This document shows positions 15,412-24,575 of a stretch of DNA of 64,000 nucleotides, piece after piece. The DNA lies in the NCBI RefSeq assembly GCF_000429625.1, contig NZ_AUCF01000006.1:248001-312000 (forward strand). Direction: 5' to 3'. Made by a program: the position numbers and the translations under genes. Under the pieces are notes generated by a model. The model was given only the letters and a program-made list of their open reading frames with translations, had not been told where the DNA came from and searched no databases. This DNA comes from Azospirillum halopraeferens DSM 3675 (lineage in GTDB: Bacteria; Pseudomonadota; Alphaproteobacteria; Azospirillales; Azospirillaceae). Numbering within the stretch: position 1 is the first letter of the stretch; every line of letters begins with the position of its first letter.

Positions 15412-16238
15412 ATCGGCGCCTCCACGCCGACGACGAACAGGCCCAGCCGGTCGGCCAGCTCCGCCACCGCCGCGCGGTCGACGATCAGGCTGCCCCCGGC
15501 CTCCACCGCCACCCCGACCAGACCGGCGGCGGCGGCGTTCTCCACGGTGGCGGTGCCGATGGTCGGCAGGTCGAGCCGCCGGTCCTGCTGCGGCTTGCGC
15601 ATCTTGACCAGCACGCCACCGGGGCCCGGCCGCCGCAGGGGACCGGCGCGGCCGATCATCGCGTCGGTGCCTTCTACGGCCTCGACGGCCAGGACGATGC
15701 CTTGTTGCACGATGCAGCCCTGTCCCACGTCCAGCGCCCCCAGGCCGCGCGCCACCTCGATGCCGCGGGCGATGTCGCGGCGCGCTCCCTCGTCGGGGCC
15801 GAGGCGGCCGACGGGGCCGGCGGGGGTCAGCAGGTCGCCGAGGATCTCGTGCAGGCCGACGACGCGGAACCCCTCCTCCTCCAGCTCCCGCGTCACGGCG
15901 CGCAGCAAGCCGTCGTCGCCGAACGCCTTGGTGCCGACGCGGGCGAGGAAGCGGGCGGTGCGCCAGTCCGGCAGCAGTTCGCCCAGCGACGGGCGGCGCA
16001 CCGGGCCGGCAAAGACCAGCTCCGTCACCCCTTCCCGGCGCAGGCGGTCGATGATCGATCCGGCGGCGCCGAAGCGGCTCCACAGATGGGGGACGCCCTG
16101 CACCGCCGTAGGGTCCGTGTGCCCCTCGAATGCGACCATGAAAACGGCGCGGCCGGTGCCCTGCACCGCTGCCGCCAGACGGGCCGGCAGAACGCCGCCG
16201 CCCGCGAGAATGCCGAGTCCGGCCCCGCGGTCCTTCAT
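15408..16238 (-). CDS. lpxI: UDP-2,3-diacylglucosamine pyrophosphatase LpxI
   Basis: A 276-residue LpxI (DUF1009) protein that hydrolyses UDP-2,3-diacylglucosamine to lipid X, replacing the LpxH found in gammaproteobacteria. Visible segments are the N-terminal 'LGILAGGGVLPARLAAAV', the middle 'LPDWRTARFLARVGTKAFGD' and 'LRAVTRELEEEGFRVVG', and the C-terminal 'KMRKPQQDRRLDLPTIG', which carries the conserved Asp region for catalysis. The start at ATG 16238 lies 22 bases after the lpxA stop. The gene overlaps lpxB by four bases. Confidence 0.95.
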   Translation of the reverse strand: MKDRGAGLGILAGGGVLPARLAAAVQGTGRAVFMVAFEGHTDPTAVQGVPHLWSRFGAAGSIIDRLRREGVTELVFAGPVRRPSLGELLPDWRTARFLARVGTKAFGDDGLLRAVTRELEEEGFRVVGLHEILGDLLTPAGPVGRLGPDEGARRDIARGIEVARGLGALDVGQGCIVQQGIVLAVEAVEGTDAMIGRAGPLRRPGPGGVLVKMRKPQQDRRLDLPTIGTATVENAAAAGLVGVAVEAGGSLIVDRAAVAELADRLGLFVVGVEAPI

Positions 16239-16260
16239 CGCTGGTCTCCCGATTTCGGGA

Positions 16261-17064
16261 TCAGGCGCCGTCGCGGCCCGGTTGCAGCAGCGGCCGTGAC
16301 GTCTTGCTGCGAATGAACGCCAGCACCTGCCCAACCAGCGGCGTGGCGCCGAACTCCCGCTCCACCTCGTCCAGCCGGGTGGCGAAGGTGTCGCCGGCCG
16401 AGGTGAACAGCGCCTTGTAGGCGGTGCGCAGAGCCCGCACCTCGTCCTTGCCGAAGCCGCGGCGCTCCAGCCCCACCAGGTTGAGGCCGGCCAGCCGGGC
16501 CCGCTCGCCCATCACCAGTCCGTAGGGGATGACGTCGTTCTCCACCCCGGACATGCCGCCGATCATGGCGTGGGCGCCGATGCGCACGAACTGGTGCACC
16601 GCCGACAGGCCACCGAGGATGGCGTAATCGCCAACACTCACGTGCCCGCCCAGCGTGGCGTTGTTGGCCAGGATGACGTGGTCACCGACGATGCAGTCGT
16701 GAGCGACGTGCGCCCCCACCATGAACAGGCCATGGTCACCGACGCGGGTCACCATGCCGCCACCCTCGGTGCCGGTGTTCATGGTGACGCTTTCGCGGAT
16801 CTGGTTGAAGCGCCCGACCACCAGTTCCGACGGCTCGCCGCGGTACTTCAGGTCCTGCGGCGGCTGACCGATGGAGGCGAAGGGATAGATGACCGTCCCC
16901 TCCCCCACGCTGGTGCGGCCGTCCACCGCCACGTGCGACACCAGGCGCACCCGGTCCCCCAGGGTGACGTGGGGGCCCACCGTGCAGAACGGGCCGATGG
17001 TGACGTCCTCGCCCAGCCGGGCGGCGGGGTCGACGACGGAAGAGGGATGGATCGAGACGCTCAT
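16261..17064 (-). CDS. lpxA: acyl-[ACP]--UDP-N-acetylglucosamine O-acyltransferase
   Basis: A 267-residue cytoplasmic trimeric acyltransferase that starts lipid A synthesis by 3-O-acylating UDP-GlcNAc. It consists mostly of left-handed beta-helix hexapeptide repeats from '[20 protein letters not shown]' to about residue 190, including '[20 protein letters not shown]' with the catalytic His region, followed by a helical C-terminus ('[14 protein letters not shown]'). Length matches E. coli LpxA (262). Its ATG overlaps the fabZ stop (ATGA at 17061-17064). Confidence 0.97.
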   Translation of the reverse strand: MSVSIHPSSVVDPAARLGEDVTIGPFCTVGPHVTLGDRVRLVSHVAVDGRTSVGEGTVIYPFASIGQPPQDLKYRGEPSELVVGRFNQIRESVTMNTGTEGGGMVTRVGDHGLFMVGAHVAHDCIVGDHVILANNATLGGHVSVGDYAILGGLSAVHQFVRIGAHAMIGGMSGVENDVIPYGLVMGERARLAGLNLVGLERRGFGKDEVRALRTAYKALFTSAGDTFATRLDEVEREFGATPLVGQVLAFIRSKTSRPLLQPGRDGA

Positions 17065-17543
17065 TTCTCGTCCAGGATCATGGCGGAATAGGTCGCTTCG
17101 GCCACCAGAGTACCGTTCACCTTCGCCTCGCCCCTGAACTTCCAGACGTTGGCGCGGTGGCGCACCTTCGACACATGGATGTGAAGCTGGTCGCCCGGCG
17201 TGACCGGCCGGCGGAAGCGCGCCTCGTCCACGGTCATGAAATAGACCAGCTTGCCTTCGGCATCGGGGCCCAGCGTCGACACCACGAGAACGGCGGCGGT
17301 CTGTGCCATCGCCTCGATGATCATGACGCCCGGCATGACCGGCCGCGAGGGGAAATGGCCGGCAAAGAACGGCTCGTTGATGGACACATTCTTGACGCCG
17401 ACCGCACTCTCGTTCGGCACCACGTCGATGACCCGTTCGATCATCAGCATCGGGTAGCGGTGCGGGATCATCTGCATGACCCGGGTGATGTCGTATTCCA
17501 CCCCGCCGCCCTGGCCCGGGCCGTTCTCTGCCGCCGCGTCCAT
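17061..17543 (-). CDS. fabZ: 3-hydroxyacyl-[ACP] dehydratase FabZ
   Basis: A 160-residue hotdog-fold enzyme that dehydrates 3-hydroxyacyl-ACP in fatty acid elongation, balancing phospholipid and lipid A synthesis. The active-site helix '[20 protein letters not shown]' carries catalytic His63 and Glu77. '[14 protein letters not shown]' and '[15 protein letters not shown]' are also diagnostic. It is the first gene after the 128-base gap following ompH; lpxD would be expected in that gap. It overlaps lpxA by four bases. Confidence 0.97.
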   Translation of the reverse strand: MDAAAENGPGQGGGVEYDITRVMQMIPHRYPMLMIERVIDVVPNESAVGVKNVSINEPFFAGHFPSRPVMPGVMIIEAMAQTAAVLVVSTLGPDAEGKLVYFMTVDEARFRRPVTPGDQLHIHVSKVRHRANVWKFRGEAKVNGTLVAEATYSAMILDEK

Positions 17544-17636
17544 CGTCCGTCTATCCGCTTTCCGTAACCGTCATACCGGGCGCGCCCGGAGTTCGCGCCC
17601 TTTTGCCCCATTTCGCCGACAGGATCAATCGCCAAG

Positions 17637-17659
17637 CCGGCCGCCGAACCGGCGGCCGG
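17637..17659 (-). terminator. hairpin after ompH
   Basis: A perfect nine-bp stem (CCGGCCGCC with GGCGGCCGG) around a five-base loop, 12 bases after the ompH stop. No clear T-run follows, so it may only pause or attenuate. It marks a break between the bamA-ompH and fabZ-lpx parts of the cluster. Confidence 0.5.
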
Positions 17660-17671
17660 TCCCGCGCCCGG

Positions 17672-18256
17672 TCACTGCTTGGGAATGCTGACCGCCACCT
17701 TGGGCAGCGTCTCGTTCAGCTTACCCAGCACCTCTTCGGTGAGGTCGAGCTTGGGCTCGAAGATCAGGACCGACTGCTTGGGCAGCACCACGTTGATGCC
17801 GCGGTTGCCGGCGATGTCCATCATGATCTGGTACATGCTCTTCTGCACCTGCCCCATCGCCTCGTTCAGGGCGGTGTCGAGCGCGCGCTTGCGGGCCTGC
17901 ACGGTGCGCTGCACGTCGGCGACCTGCTTCTCGAAGTCGCGGCGCTTGGCGGCGAAGGCGTCGGGCGCCAGCACCGTCTGCTGCTTGCGCAGTTCCGCTT
18001 CGGCGGTGCGCAGCTTCTCCTCCAGAGAGGATATCTCCTTCTGGTAGGTGTCGCGCTGCGTCTCGACCGCGCCCTGGATGCCCTTGGCGGCGGAGGATTC
18101 CTGCAGGATCTTCTGCACGTCGAGCACGCCGATGACCGGGGCCGGCAGGGCCGCTCCGGCCGCGGGCGCCGTCTGTGCGCCGACCGGAGCGGTGAAAGCC
18201 AGCGCCGCGGCCATCGCGACGGCGCCGAGCAAAGCCGGGGTCTTCTTGAACTGCAT
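17672..18256 (-). CDS. OmpH/Skp family periplasmic chaperone
   Basis: A 194-residue exported protein. A signal peptide (MQFKKTPALLGAVAMAAALA) ends near 'APVGAQ'. The mature part starts 'PVIGVLDVQKILQESSAAKG', the usual OmpH/Skp opening strand, and continues as a long coiled coil rich in Lys, Glu and Gln (EISSLEEKLRTAEAELRKQQ). Skp trimers hold unfolded outer-membrane proteins for delivery to BamA, whose gene lies four bases upstream. The ATG at 18256 is set by the signal peptide. Confidence 0.9.
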   Translation of the reverse strand: MQFKKTPALLGAVAMAAALAFTAPVGAQTAPAAGAALPAPVIGVLDVQKILQESSAAKGIQGAVETQRDTYQKEISSLEEKLRTAEAELRKQQTVLAPDAFAAKRRDFEKQVADVQRTVQARKRALDTALNEAMGQVQKSMYQIMMDIAGNRGINVVLPKQSVLIFEPKLDLTEEVLGKLNETLPKVAVSIPKQ

Positions 18257-18260
18257 GGAT

Positions 18261-20612
18261 TTAGAACCTGGTTCCGAAGCTGAAGCGGAAGATTTCGGTC
18301 TTGTCATAGCTTTCCTTGCGCAGCGGCACGCCGACATCGACCCGGATCGGGCCGAAGGGCGAGCGCCACGACACGCCGGCACCCACCGACACGCGAATCG
18401 TCTCGTCGGTGGGAACGTTGGGGTCGCCCTCGACGATGCTGCCGGCCACCGTGCCGAAGTCGCTGAAGGCGTGCCCCTTCAGACCGAACTCCTCGGGCAT
18501 GCCGACCGGGAACGTCATCTCCAGGGAGCCGCGGTAGTATCGCGAGCCGCCCAGTGCGTCGTCGGTGCGCAGATCGCGCGGGCCGATGCCGGCGGTGCGG
18601 AAGCCGCGCAACGTGTCGCCACCCATGAAGAAGCGGTCGGCGAGGAACAGATCATCGTCCTTGAAGTTGTGGATCACGCCCACCTCACCGGTGGCGCTGA
18701 TCACCCAGCGGTTGTCGTCGACCAGCGGCAGGTAGTAGCCGCCGCCCAGGCGTGCCCGAGCGAAGCGGGTGGTGCCGCCGAGGCCGGAGAAATCGGTCGA
18801 CAAGCGCGCGTAATAGCCCTCGGTCGGCGTCAGGCGGCTGTTGCGGCGGTCGTACAGCAGCTCCTGACCGATCAGGGAGTTGGTGCGGGCCCCGGTCTGG
18901 TCCCGAATGTAGACCGACGCCGTGGACGGCACGTCATCGATCTCCGTGTGCTGGAGCTGGTAGTACACGCGCTGGCGCAGGAACTCCGCCAGCGGGAAGC
19001 CGGTGCGCAGCGCGAAGCCCAGGTTCTTTTCGTCGAACGAGGCTTCCTTCTGGTAGTCGCGCGTGGTGCGGAACAGGTCGAAGCCGGCGCTCAGGTCCCG
19101 ATCCAGGAAATAGGGCTCGGTGAAGCTGATGTCGTATTCCTGCCGGCGCGACGAAATCGTGGCGCCGAACTTCAGGTCCTGGCCGCGGCCCAGCAGGTTG
19201 CGTTCACGGATCGAGAAGTCGCCGAGCACGCCGTCGGCGGTGGAGAAGCCGGCGCCCAGCGCGATTTCGCCGGTCGACTGTTCGGTCACTTCGACGTTGA
19301 CGACGGAGCGGTCCGGCGCCGAGCCCTCCTGCGTCGTCACCTGGACGCGCTCGAAGAAGCCCAGGTCCTTCACCCGCTGCTCCGACCGGCGCAGGCGCGT
19401 GGTGTTGAACGGGTCGCCTTCGGCCAGCAGCATCTCGCGCCGCACCACCTTGTCAAGGGTGCGGACGTTGCCGGTGATGTCGATGCGCTCCACGAAGACG
19501 CGCGGTCCCTCGGCGATTTCGTAGACCACGTCGATGGTGCGCTCGTCGCGGTTGCGGGTGACCCGCGGCCGGACGTCGACGAAGGCGTACTGCAGGTCGC
19601 CGACGGCGTTGGTCAACAGGGTGATGGTCCGCTCCACCGCGGCCGCGTCGTACCACTCGCCCTCGTGCGTGGTGACGACGCCGCGCAACTGCTCGGGATC
19701 GAGCGTGCGGATGTTGGACTGGACGTCGACCTTGCCGAACCGGTAGCGGTCACCTTCCTCGATGGTGAAGGTGATGAAGAAGTCCTCGCGGTCCGGCGTC
19801 AGTTCGGCCACGGCGGAGACAACGCGGAAATCGGCGTAGCCTTCCTTCAGGTAGAAGCGGCGCAGCAGCTCGCGATCGTAGGTGAGGCGATCGGGATCAT
19901 AGTTGTCGTCCGACGTCAGGAAGCGCCAGAAGGCGGTTTCCTTGGTCAGAATCTCTTCGCGCAGCGTGCCGTCGCTGAACACCTCGTTCCCGACAAAGGC
20001 GATGGAGCGCACGCCGGTGCGCGGGCCTTCGTTGATCTCGAACACCAGATCGACGCGATTCTGGTCCAGTTGGATGATCTTGGGCTCCACCGTCGCGGCG
20101 AAGCGGCCCTGGCGGCGGTAGATGTCGATGATGCGCTGCACGTCGTTCTGCACGCGGGTGCGCGTGTAGACCTGGCGCGGCCGCAACTGGATCTCCGACT
20201 GGAGATTGTCGTTCTCGATGCGGCGGTTCCCCTCGAACGCGATCCGGTTGATGATCGGGTTCTCGGACACCTGGACCACCAGGGTGTTGCCCTCGCGGCG
20301 GAAATGGATGTCGGCGAACAGCCCGGTGGCGAACAGGGCCTTCAGCGACGCGTCCAGACCATCCTCGCTGAACGGATCTCCCGGCTGGACCGTCAGGTAC
20401 GAGCGCACCGTCGCGGGCTCGATCCGCTGGGCGCCTTCGACCCGGATGGTGCCGATGGTCCCGCCGGGAAGCGATTGCGAGACCTGCACGCCCGGGCGCG
20501 GCTGCGGGCCGCCCTCGATGGTGCTGCCCGTCTGGGCCCAGGCAACAGCTACCGTTGTCATGGCGCAGCCGGCCATCAGGCCGAGCGCCAAAACGTTCCG
20601 CGACACCCGCAA
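18261..20612 (-). CDS. bamA: outer membrane protein assembly factor BamA
   Basis: A 783-residue outer-membrane protein, the core of the BAM complex that folds barrels into the outer membrane. A signal peptide ends near 'AVAWAQ'. Five POTRA domains follow (the first begins 'TIGTIRVEGAQRIEPATV'), then a 16-strand barrel with 'DRFFMGGDTLRGFRTAGIGP', the conserved lid-lock RGF motif, and a C-terminal strand ending in Phe (FRFSFGTRF). The annotated start is TTG 20612, six bases after GGGGG; GTG 20606 two codons inside is an equally possible start. It is flanked by rseP and ompH in the canonical order. Confidence 0.96.
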   Translation of the reverse strand: MRVSRNVLALGLMAGCAMTTVAVAWAQTGSTIEGGPQPRPGVQVSQSLPGGTIGTIRVEGAQRIEPATVRSYLTVQPGDPFSEDGLDASLKALFATGLFADIHFRREGNTLVVQVSENPIINRIAFEGNRRIENDNLQSEIQLRPRQVYTRTRVQNDVQRIIDIYRRQGRFAATVEPKIIQLDQNRVDLVFEINEGPRTGVRSIAFVGNEVFSDGTLREEILTKETAFWRFLTSDDNYDPDRLTYDRELLRRFYLKEGYADFRVVSAVAELTPDREDFFITFTIEEGDRYRFGKVDVQSNIRTLDPEQLRGVVTTHEGEWYDAAAVERTITLLTNAVGDLQYAFVDVRPRVTRNRDERTIDVVYEIAEGPRVFVERIDITGNVRTLDKVVRREMLLAEGDPFNTTRLRRSEQRVKDLGFFERVQVTTQEGSAPDRSVVNVEVTEQSTGEIALGAGFSTADGVLGDFSIRERNLLGRGQDLKFGATISSRRQEYDISFTEPYFLDRDLSAGFDLFRTTRDYQKEASFDEKNLGFALRTGFPLAEFLRQRVYYQLQHTEIDDVPSTASVYIRDQTGARTNSLIGQELLYDRRNSRLTPTEGYYARLSTDFSGLGGTTRFARARLGGGYYLPLVDDNRWVISATGEVGVIHNFKDDDLFLADRFFMGGDTLRGFRTAGIGPRDLRTDDALGGSRYYRGSLEMTFPVGMPEEFGLKGHAFSDFGTVAGSIVEGDPNVPTDETIRVSVGAGVSWRSPFGPIRVDVGVPLRKESYDKTEIFRFSFGTRF

Positions 20613-20637
20613 AGCACGCCCCCTGGCTCTGGTCGTT

Positions 20638-21771
20638 TTAGGAAACGAGGCCCCTGAAGAAGTCGACCACGCGGAGTTGAACGAGGTCGTTCCACGTGGC
20701 GAAGACCATGAGCGTTAATACCAGAGCCAACCCGATGCGGAAACCGTATTCTTGAGCCCGCGCTCCCAGCGGGCGCCCGCGGACGGCCTCCAGGGCGTAG
20801 AACATCAGGTGGCCGCCGTCGAGCATGGGAATGGGGAACAGGTTGATGAGGCCGAGGTTGACCGACAGGAACGCCATGAACCAGACGAGCGCGTAGGCAC
20901 CGGTCTGGGCGACCTCGCCCGACATCTGGGCGATGCGCAGCGGCCCGCCCAGTTCCTCCGTCCCGCGCGAGCCGTCCAGCATCTGGCCGACGGCGGTCAG
21001 GGTGCCGGTGATCATGCCGGTGATCTCGCGCCCCGCCTGCCAGACCGCGGTAAACGGGTCGTGGCGGACCGTCTCGGTGCCGGCGCGGGTGATGCCCAGC
21101 AGGCCGATGCGGTGGACGTTACCGAATCGGTCCGTCAGTTCCGTCGCCTGGGGCGTCACGGTCACCGCCTGCTCCGCCCCGTCGCGCCGGATGCGCACGG
21201 ACAGCGCCTGCTCCGGCTTGATGGAGACGATCTGGCGGATCTCCTCGAACCGCTGGATGCCGGTGCCGTCGATGGACAGCACCACGTCGCCGGGCTGCAG
21301 CCCGGCCTCCGCCGCCGCACTGCCGGGCTGCACGCCGCCCACCTCGGGCGGGGTGAAGGGCTGGCCGGCCGTGGCGAACAGGATGGCCAGCGCCAGCAGG
21401 GCGAAGGCGAAGTTGGCCAGCGGCCCCGCCGCAACCACGGCGGCGCGCTGGCCGACGGTCTTGTGGTGGAAGGAGACGGCGCGTTCCTCCGCCGACATGG
21501 CCGGCAGGTGCGACCCCGGCGTGCTCGCCGGGTCGGCGTCGCCGAACATCTTCACATAGCCGCCGAGCGGGATGGCGCTGAATTTCCAGCGGGTGCCGGC
21601 GCGGTCGTGCCAGCCGAACAGCTCCGGTCCGAAGCCGATGGAGAACACCTCGACCCGCACGCCGTTGCGCCGCGCGATGTAGTAGTGGCCGTACTCGTGC
21701 ACGAAGACGAGCACGGAGAGGACGATGAGGAACGCGAAAAGCGAGGTGCCGAAACCGCCCAGAAAGTCCAT
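20638..21771 (-). CDS. rseP: RIP metalloprotease RseP
   Basis: A 377-residue site-2 zinc protease of the inner membrane that cleaves anti-sigma factors and remnant signal peptides within the bilayer. The zinc site HEYGH is at residues 25-29 in the first helix, a PDZ domain lies in the middle ('GSAAAEAGLQPGDVVLSIDG'), and the third zinc ligand region 'NLFPIPMLDGGHL' lies near the C-terminus. ATG 21771 puts the first helix right at the N-terminus, as in other RseP proteins. It sits between dxr and bamA, the usual order. Confidence 0.96.
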   Translation of the reverse strand: MDFLGGFGTSLFAFLIVLSVLVFVHEYGHYYIARRNGVRVEVFSIGFGPELFGWHDRAGTRWKFSAIPLGGYVKMFGDADPASTPGSHLPAMSAEERAVSFHHKTVGQRAAVVAAGPLANFAFALLALAILFATAGQPFTPPEVGGVQPGSAAAEAGLQPGDVVLSIDGTGIQRFEEIRQIVSIKPEQALSVRIRRDGAEQAVTVTPQATELTDRFGNVHRIGLLGITRAGTETVRHDPFTAVWQAGREITGMITGTLTAVGQMLDGSRGTEELGGPLRIAQMSGEVAQTGAYALVWFMAFLSVNLGLINLFPIPMLDGGHLMFYALEAVRGRPLGARAQEYGFRIGLALVLTLMVFATWNDLVQLRVVDFFRGLVS

Positions 21772-21838
21772 AAACCGTCCGCCTTCGTCGGCGGGCCCGG
21801 CCGCGGGCCCGCACCATTGGATCAATCGCCCGCTGCGT

Positions 21839-23038
21839 TCACACGGGGGAACCCATGCCCACCCGGTCAGCCGCACAGCGGCGCGCCTCGGCGTCCGCCG
21901 CCAGCACACCGGCAAGGTCGGACGGAGCATCGTGCGGCAGGGCCGCCAGCGTTTCCTCGACGATCCGCTCGATGCCCAGGAAGCCGATCCGCCGCTCCAG
22001 AAAGGCGGCGACGGCCACCTCGTTGGCAGCACTCAGAATTGTAGGAGCGGCCCCCCCGCTTTGCAAGGCCGCCCGGGCCAGCCGCAAGGCCGGGAAACGC
22101 TGCGGATCCGGCGCCTCGAAGGTCAGCGTCGCCGCCTGCGCCAGGTCGAGCCGGCGCGCCGGCGTCTCCATGCGGTCGGGCCAGGCCAATGTGTGGGCAA
22201 TGGGCGTGCGCATGTCGGGTGTGCCGAGCTGGGCGAGCACCGAGCCGTCCACATACTCCACCAGCGAATGCACCACCGACTGGGGGTGGACCAGCACGTC
22301 GATGCGCTCCTCCGGCATGGCGAAGAGGAAATGCGCCTCGATGATCTCCAGCCCCTTGTTCATCATGGTGGCGCTGTCGACGGAGATCTTGGCCCCCATG
22401 TCCCAGGTCGGGTGCGCCACCGCCTGCTCCGGCGTCACCGCCGCCATGGTGGCGCGGTCGGCGGTGCGGAACGGGCCACCCGACGCGGTCAGGATCAGCC
22501 GGCGCACCCGGCCGGGATGGGCGAAGTCGAAGCACTGGTAGATGGCGTTGTGCTCGCTGTCGACGGGCAGCAGCGTGGCGCCGTGGGCGCGCACCTCGTC
22601 CATCATCAGGGCGCCGGCGCAGACCAGCACCTCCTTGTTGGCGAAGGCGACGCAGGCGCCGCGGCGCACCGCCGCCAGCACCGGCTCCAGCCCGGCGGCG
22701 CCGACGATGGCCGCCATGACCCAGTCGGCCGGCCGCCCCGCCGCCTCCGCCACGGCCTGCGGGCCGGCCGCGGCCTCCACGCCGGTGCCGGCCAGCGCCG
22801 CCTTCAGCGCGCCGTAGGCGGCGGGATCGGCGACCACCGCGAGGTGCGGCCGCAGGGCACGGGCCTGCTGCGCCAGCAGGTCCACATTGCGGTTGGCGGT
22901 CAGCGCCTCGACGGCGAAGGTGCCGGCGGGGGCGCGGGCGATCAGGTCGATGGTCTGCGTGCCCACCGATCCGGTCGAACCCAGCACCGTGATGCGGCGG
23001 GGTGACTCGCCCGCGCCGACCGCGCCGTCTACCACCAT
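21839..23038 (-). CDS. dxr: 1-deoxy-D-xylulose 5-phosphate reductoisomerase
   Basis: A 399-residue cytosolic NADPH enzyme, the second step of the MEP isoprenoid pathway. The NADPH-binding '[18 protein letters not shown]' is near the N-terminus, '[13 protein letters not shown]' carries metal-binding Asp and Glu, and '[10 protein letters not shown]' and '[16 protein letters not shown]' are catalytic-loop and substrate segments. ATG 23038 is preferred over GTG 23047 because GGGAG lies ten bases before the ATG. The start overlaps the end of cdsA by 10 bases. Confidence 0.96.
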   Translation of the reverse strand: MVVDGAVGAGESPRRITVLGSTGSVGTQTIDLIARAPAGTFAVEALTANRNVDLLAQQARALRPHLAVVADPAAYGALKAALAGTGVEAAAGPQAVAEAAGRPADWVMAAIVGAAGLEPVLAAVRRGACVAFANKEVLVCAGALMMDEVRAHGATLLPVDSEHNAIYQCFDFAHPGRVRRLILTASGGPFRTADRATMAAVTPEQAVAHPTWDMGAKISVDSATMMNKGLEIIEAHFLFAMPEERIDVLVHPQSVVHSLVEYVDGSVLAQLGTPDMRTPIAHTLAWPDRMETPARRLDLAQAATLTFEAPDPQRFPALRLARAALQSGGAAPTILSAANEVAVAAFLERRIGFLGIERIVEETLAALPHDAPSDLAGVLAADAEARRCAADRVGMGSPV

Positions 23039-23877
23039 CGCAGCCACACTCCCGCGGTCGCGTGGAACAGCGCCAGCACCGGGGCGGCGACCAGCAGCCC
23101 GTCGATGCGGTCGAGCAGCCCGCCGTGCCCCGGAATGAGCCGGCCGCTGTCCTTGATGTCGAAGCGGCGCTTCACCGCGGATTCGAAGAGGTCACCGGCC
23201 TGGGCCACCACCGCCGTGCAGGCGCCGACCAGCAGCGCCAGCAACGGGCTCGCCGCCCCGGCCGCCACCGCCACACCCAGGCCCGCCAGGCCCGAGGCGA
23301 CGACGCCCCCCAGCAGGCCCGCCCACGTCTTCTTGGGACTGATGCGCGGCGCCAGCCGGGGGCCGCCGATCGACCGGCCGGCGGCGTAGGCGCCGATATC
23401 GGTGGCCCAAACGGTGAGCAGCACGAACAGGAAAAGAGCGAGGCCCGCCTCCGGCGCCTCGCGCAGCCAGTCGAGGGCCAGCACGCCGGCGGCCACGTAG
23501 GGCACGCCGAAGCCGACCAGCCAGCGCCCCATGCCGGCGGTCGCCGTGACGACGCCCGCCAGCGCGAACGCCGCCAGCATGGCGATGGCCGGCCCGAGCG
23601 CGACGTGGACGCCCAGCACCACGATGACCGCGGCAAGACCCGCCGGCAGCGCCGTCGCCAGGCGGTCCTGCGCCACCATGCGCAGCCATTCGTTGAGAGC
23701 GAGCAAAGCGGTGGCCGCCAGCAGCGCGCGCAGGGTCCAGCCGCCGGCCCACACGGCGGCCAGAACGAGCGGCCCCAGTATCAGGGCCGACAGCATGCGA
23801 ACCTTCAGGTCGCTGGCCTTACCGGCTTCCGGCGGTGGTGGCGCCGAACCGGCGTTCCCGCCGGTGGAACTCTTCAA
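23029..23877 (-). CDS. cdsA: phosphatidate cytidylyltransferase
   Basis: A polytopic inner-membrane enzyme of about 282 residues that makes CDP-diacylglycerol from phosphatidate and CTP. Its C-terminal third holds the CdsA signature '[20 protein letters not shown]' and '[20 protein letters not shown]', ending with '[14 protein letters not shown]'. The only plausible upstream start is TTG 23877, six bases after GGAGG; it lies inside the 3' end of uppS, giving a 59-base overlap. The next in-frame ATG (23796) would remove 27 residues and begin at the first helix. Both start options are open. Confidence 0.92.
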   Translation of the reverse strand: MKSSTGGNAGSAPPPPEAGKASDLKVRMLSALILGPLVLAAVWAGGWTLRALLAATALLALNEWLRMVAQDRLATALPAGLAAVIVVLGVHVALGPAIAMLAAFALAGVVTATAGMGRWLVGFGVPYVAAGVLALDWLREAPEAGLALFLFVLLTVWATDIGAYAAGRSIGGPRLAPRISPKKTWAGLLGGVVASGLAGLGVAVAAGAASPLLALLVGACTAVVAQAGDLFESAVKRRFDIKDSGRLIPGHGGLLDRIDGLLVAAPVLALFHATAGVWLRWW

Positions 23878-24559
23878 TGGCCGCCTCCAGATCGCGCTTC
23901 GTGAAGTCGGGCCAGAGGGTGTCCGTGAACACCAGCTCGGCGTAGGCCGACTGCCACAGAAGGAAGTTGCTGAGCCGCTTCTCGCCGCTGGTGCGGACGA
24001 TCAGGTCGGGGTCGGGGATTCCATGGGTGAACAGGCGCGCCGCGATCGCCTCTTCGTCGATGGCGGCGGGGTCCAGGCGGCCGTCGAGGACCTCTTCGAC
24101 CAGCCGGCGGGCGGCGTGGGCGATCTCCTGGCGCGATCCGTAGTTCAGCGCCACCACCAGGGTCATGGCGGTGTTGCCCGCCGTCATCTCCTCGGCGTTG
24201 GCGATCATCCGGACGATGTCGTGGTCGAGTTTCCGGCGGTCGCCGACCACCTTCAGCCGGACGCCGGCCCGGTGCAACTCGGCGATCTCGCTGCGCAGAT
24301 ACAGGCGCAGGAGCCCCATCAGCTCCGACACCTCTTCCTGCGGCCGCCGCCAGTTCTCGGACGAGAAGCTGAAGATGGTCAGATAGGCGATGCCCAGCTC
24401 CCGCGCGGCTTCCACCGTGCGGCGCACCGCCTCGACCCCCTTGCGGTGGCCGGCCGTGCGCGGCAGGCCGCGCGCCTTGGCCCAGCGGCCGTTCCCGTCC
24501 ATGATGATGGCGACGTGAACGGGCGACGGTGCCGGGCTGTTCTCCTGAGCGTAGCGCAT
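23819..24559 (-). CDS. uppS: isoprenyl transferase (undecaprenyl diphosphate synthase)
   Basis: A 246-residue cis-prenyltransferase that extends farnesyl diphosphate to the C55 carrier lipid for peptidoglycan and polysaccharide synthesis. 'HVAIIMDGNGRWAKARGLPR' is the catalytic Asp/Gly motif, 'YLTIFSFSSENWRRP' the second conserved block, and 'DLIVRTSGEKRLSNFLLWQS' followed by 'YAELVFTDTLWPDF' the C-terminal substrate block. ATG 24559 is 16 bases after the frr stop, with GGAGCGGAG before it. Confidence 0.97.
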   Translation of the reverse strand: MRYAQENSPAPSPVHVAIIMDGNGRWAKARGLPRTAGHRKGVEAVRRTVEAARELGIAYLTIFSFSSENWRRPQEEVSELMGLLRLYLRSEIAELHRAGVRLKVVGDRRKLDHDIVRMIANAEEMTAGNTAMTLVVALNYGSRQEIAHAARRLVEEVLDGRLDPAAIDEEAIAARLFTHGIPDPDLIVRTSGEKRLSNFLLWQSAYAELVFTDTLWPDFTKRDLEAAIEEFHRRERRFGATTAGSR

Positions 24560-24575
24560 GCCTTCGCTCCGCTCC

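Noticed and set aside
18048-20657. Long plus-strand open frame of 869 codons opposite bamA
   Set aside because: It is antisense to a clear BamA, has no family features and an Arg/Gln/His-rich composition expected from an open frame opposite a GC-rich gene.
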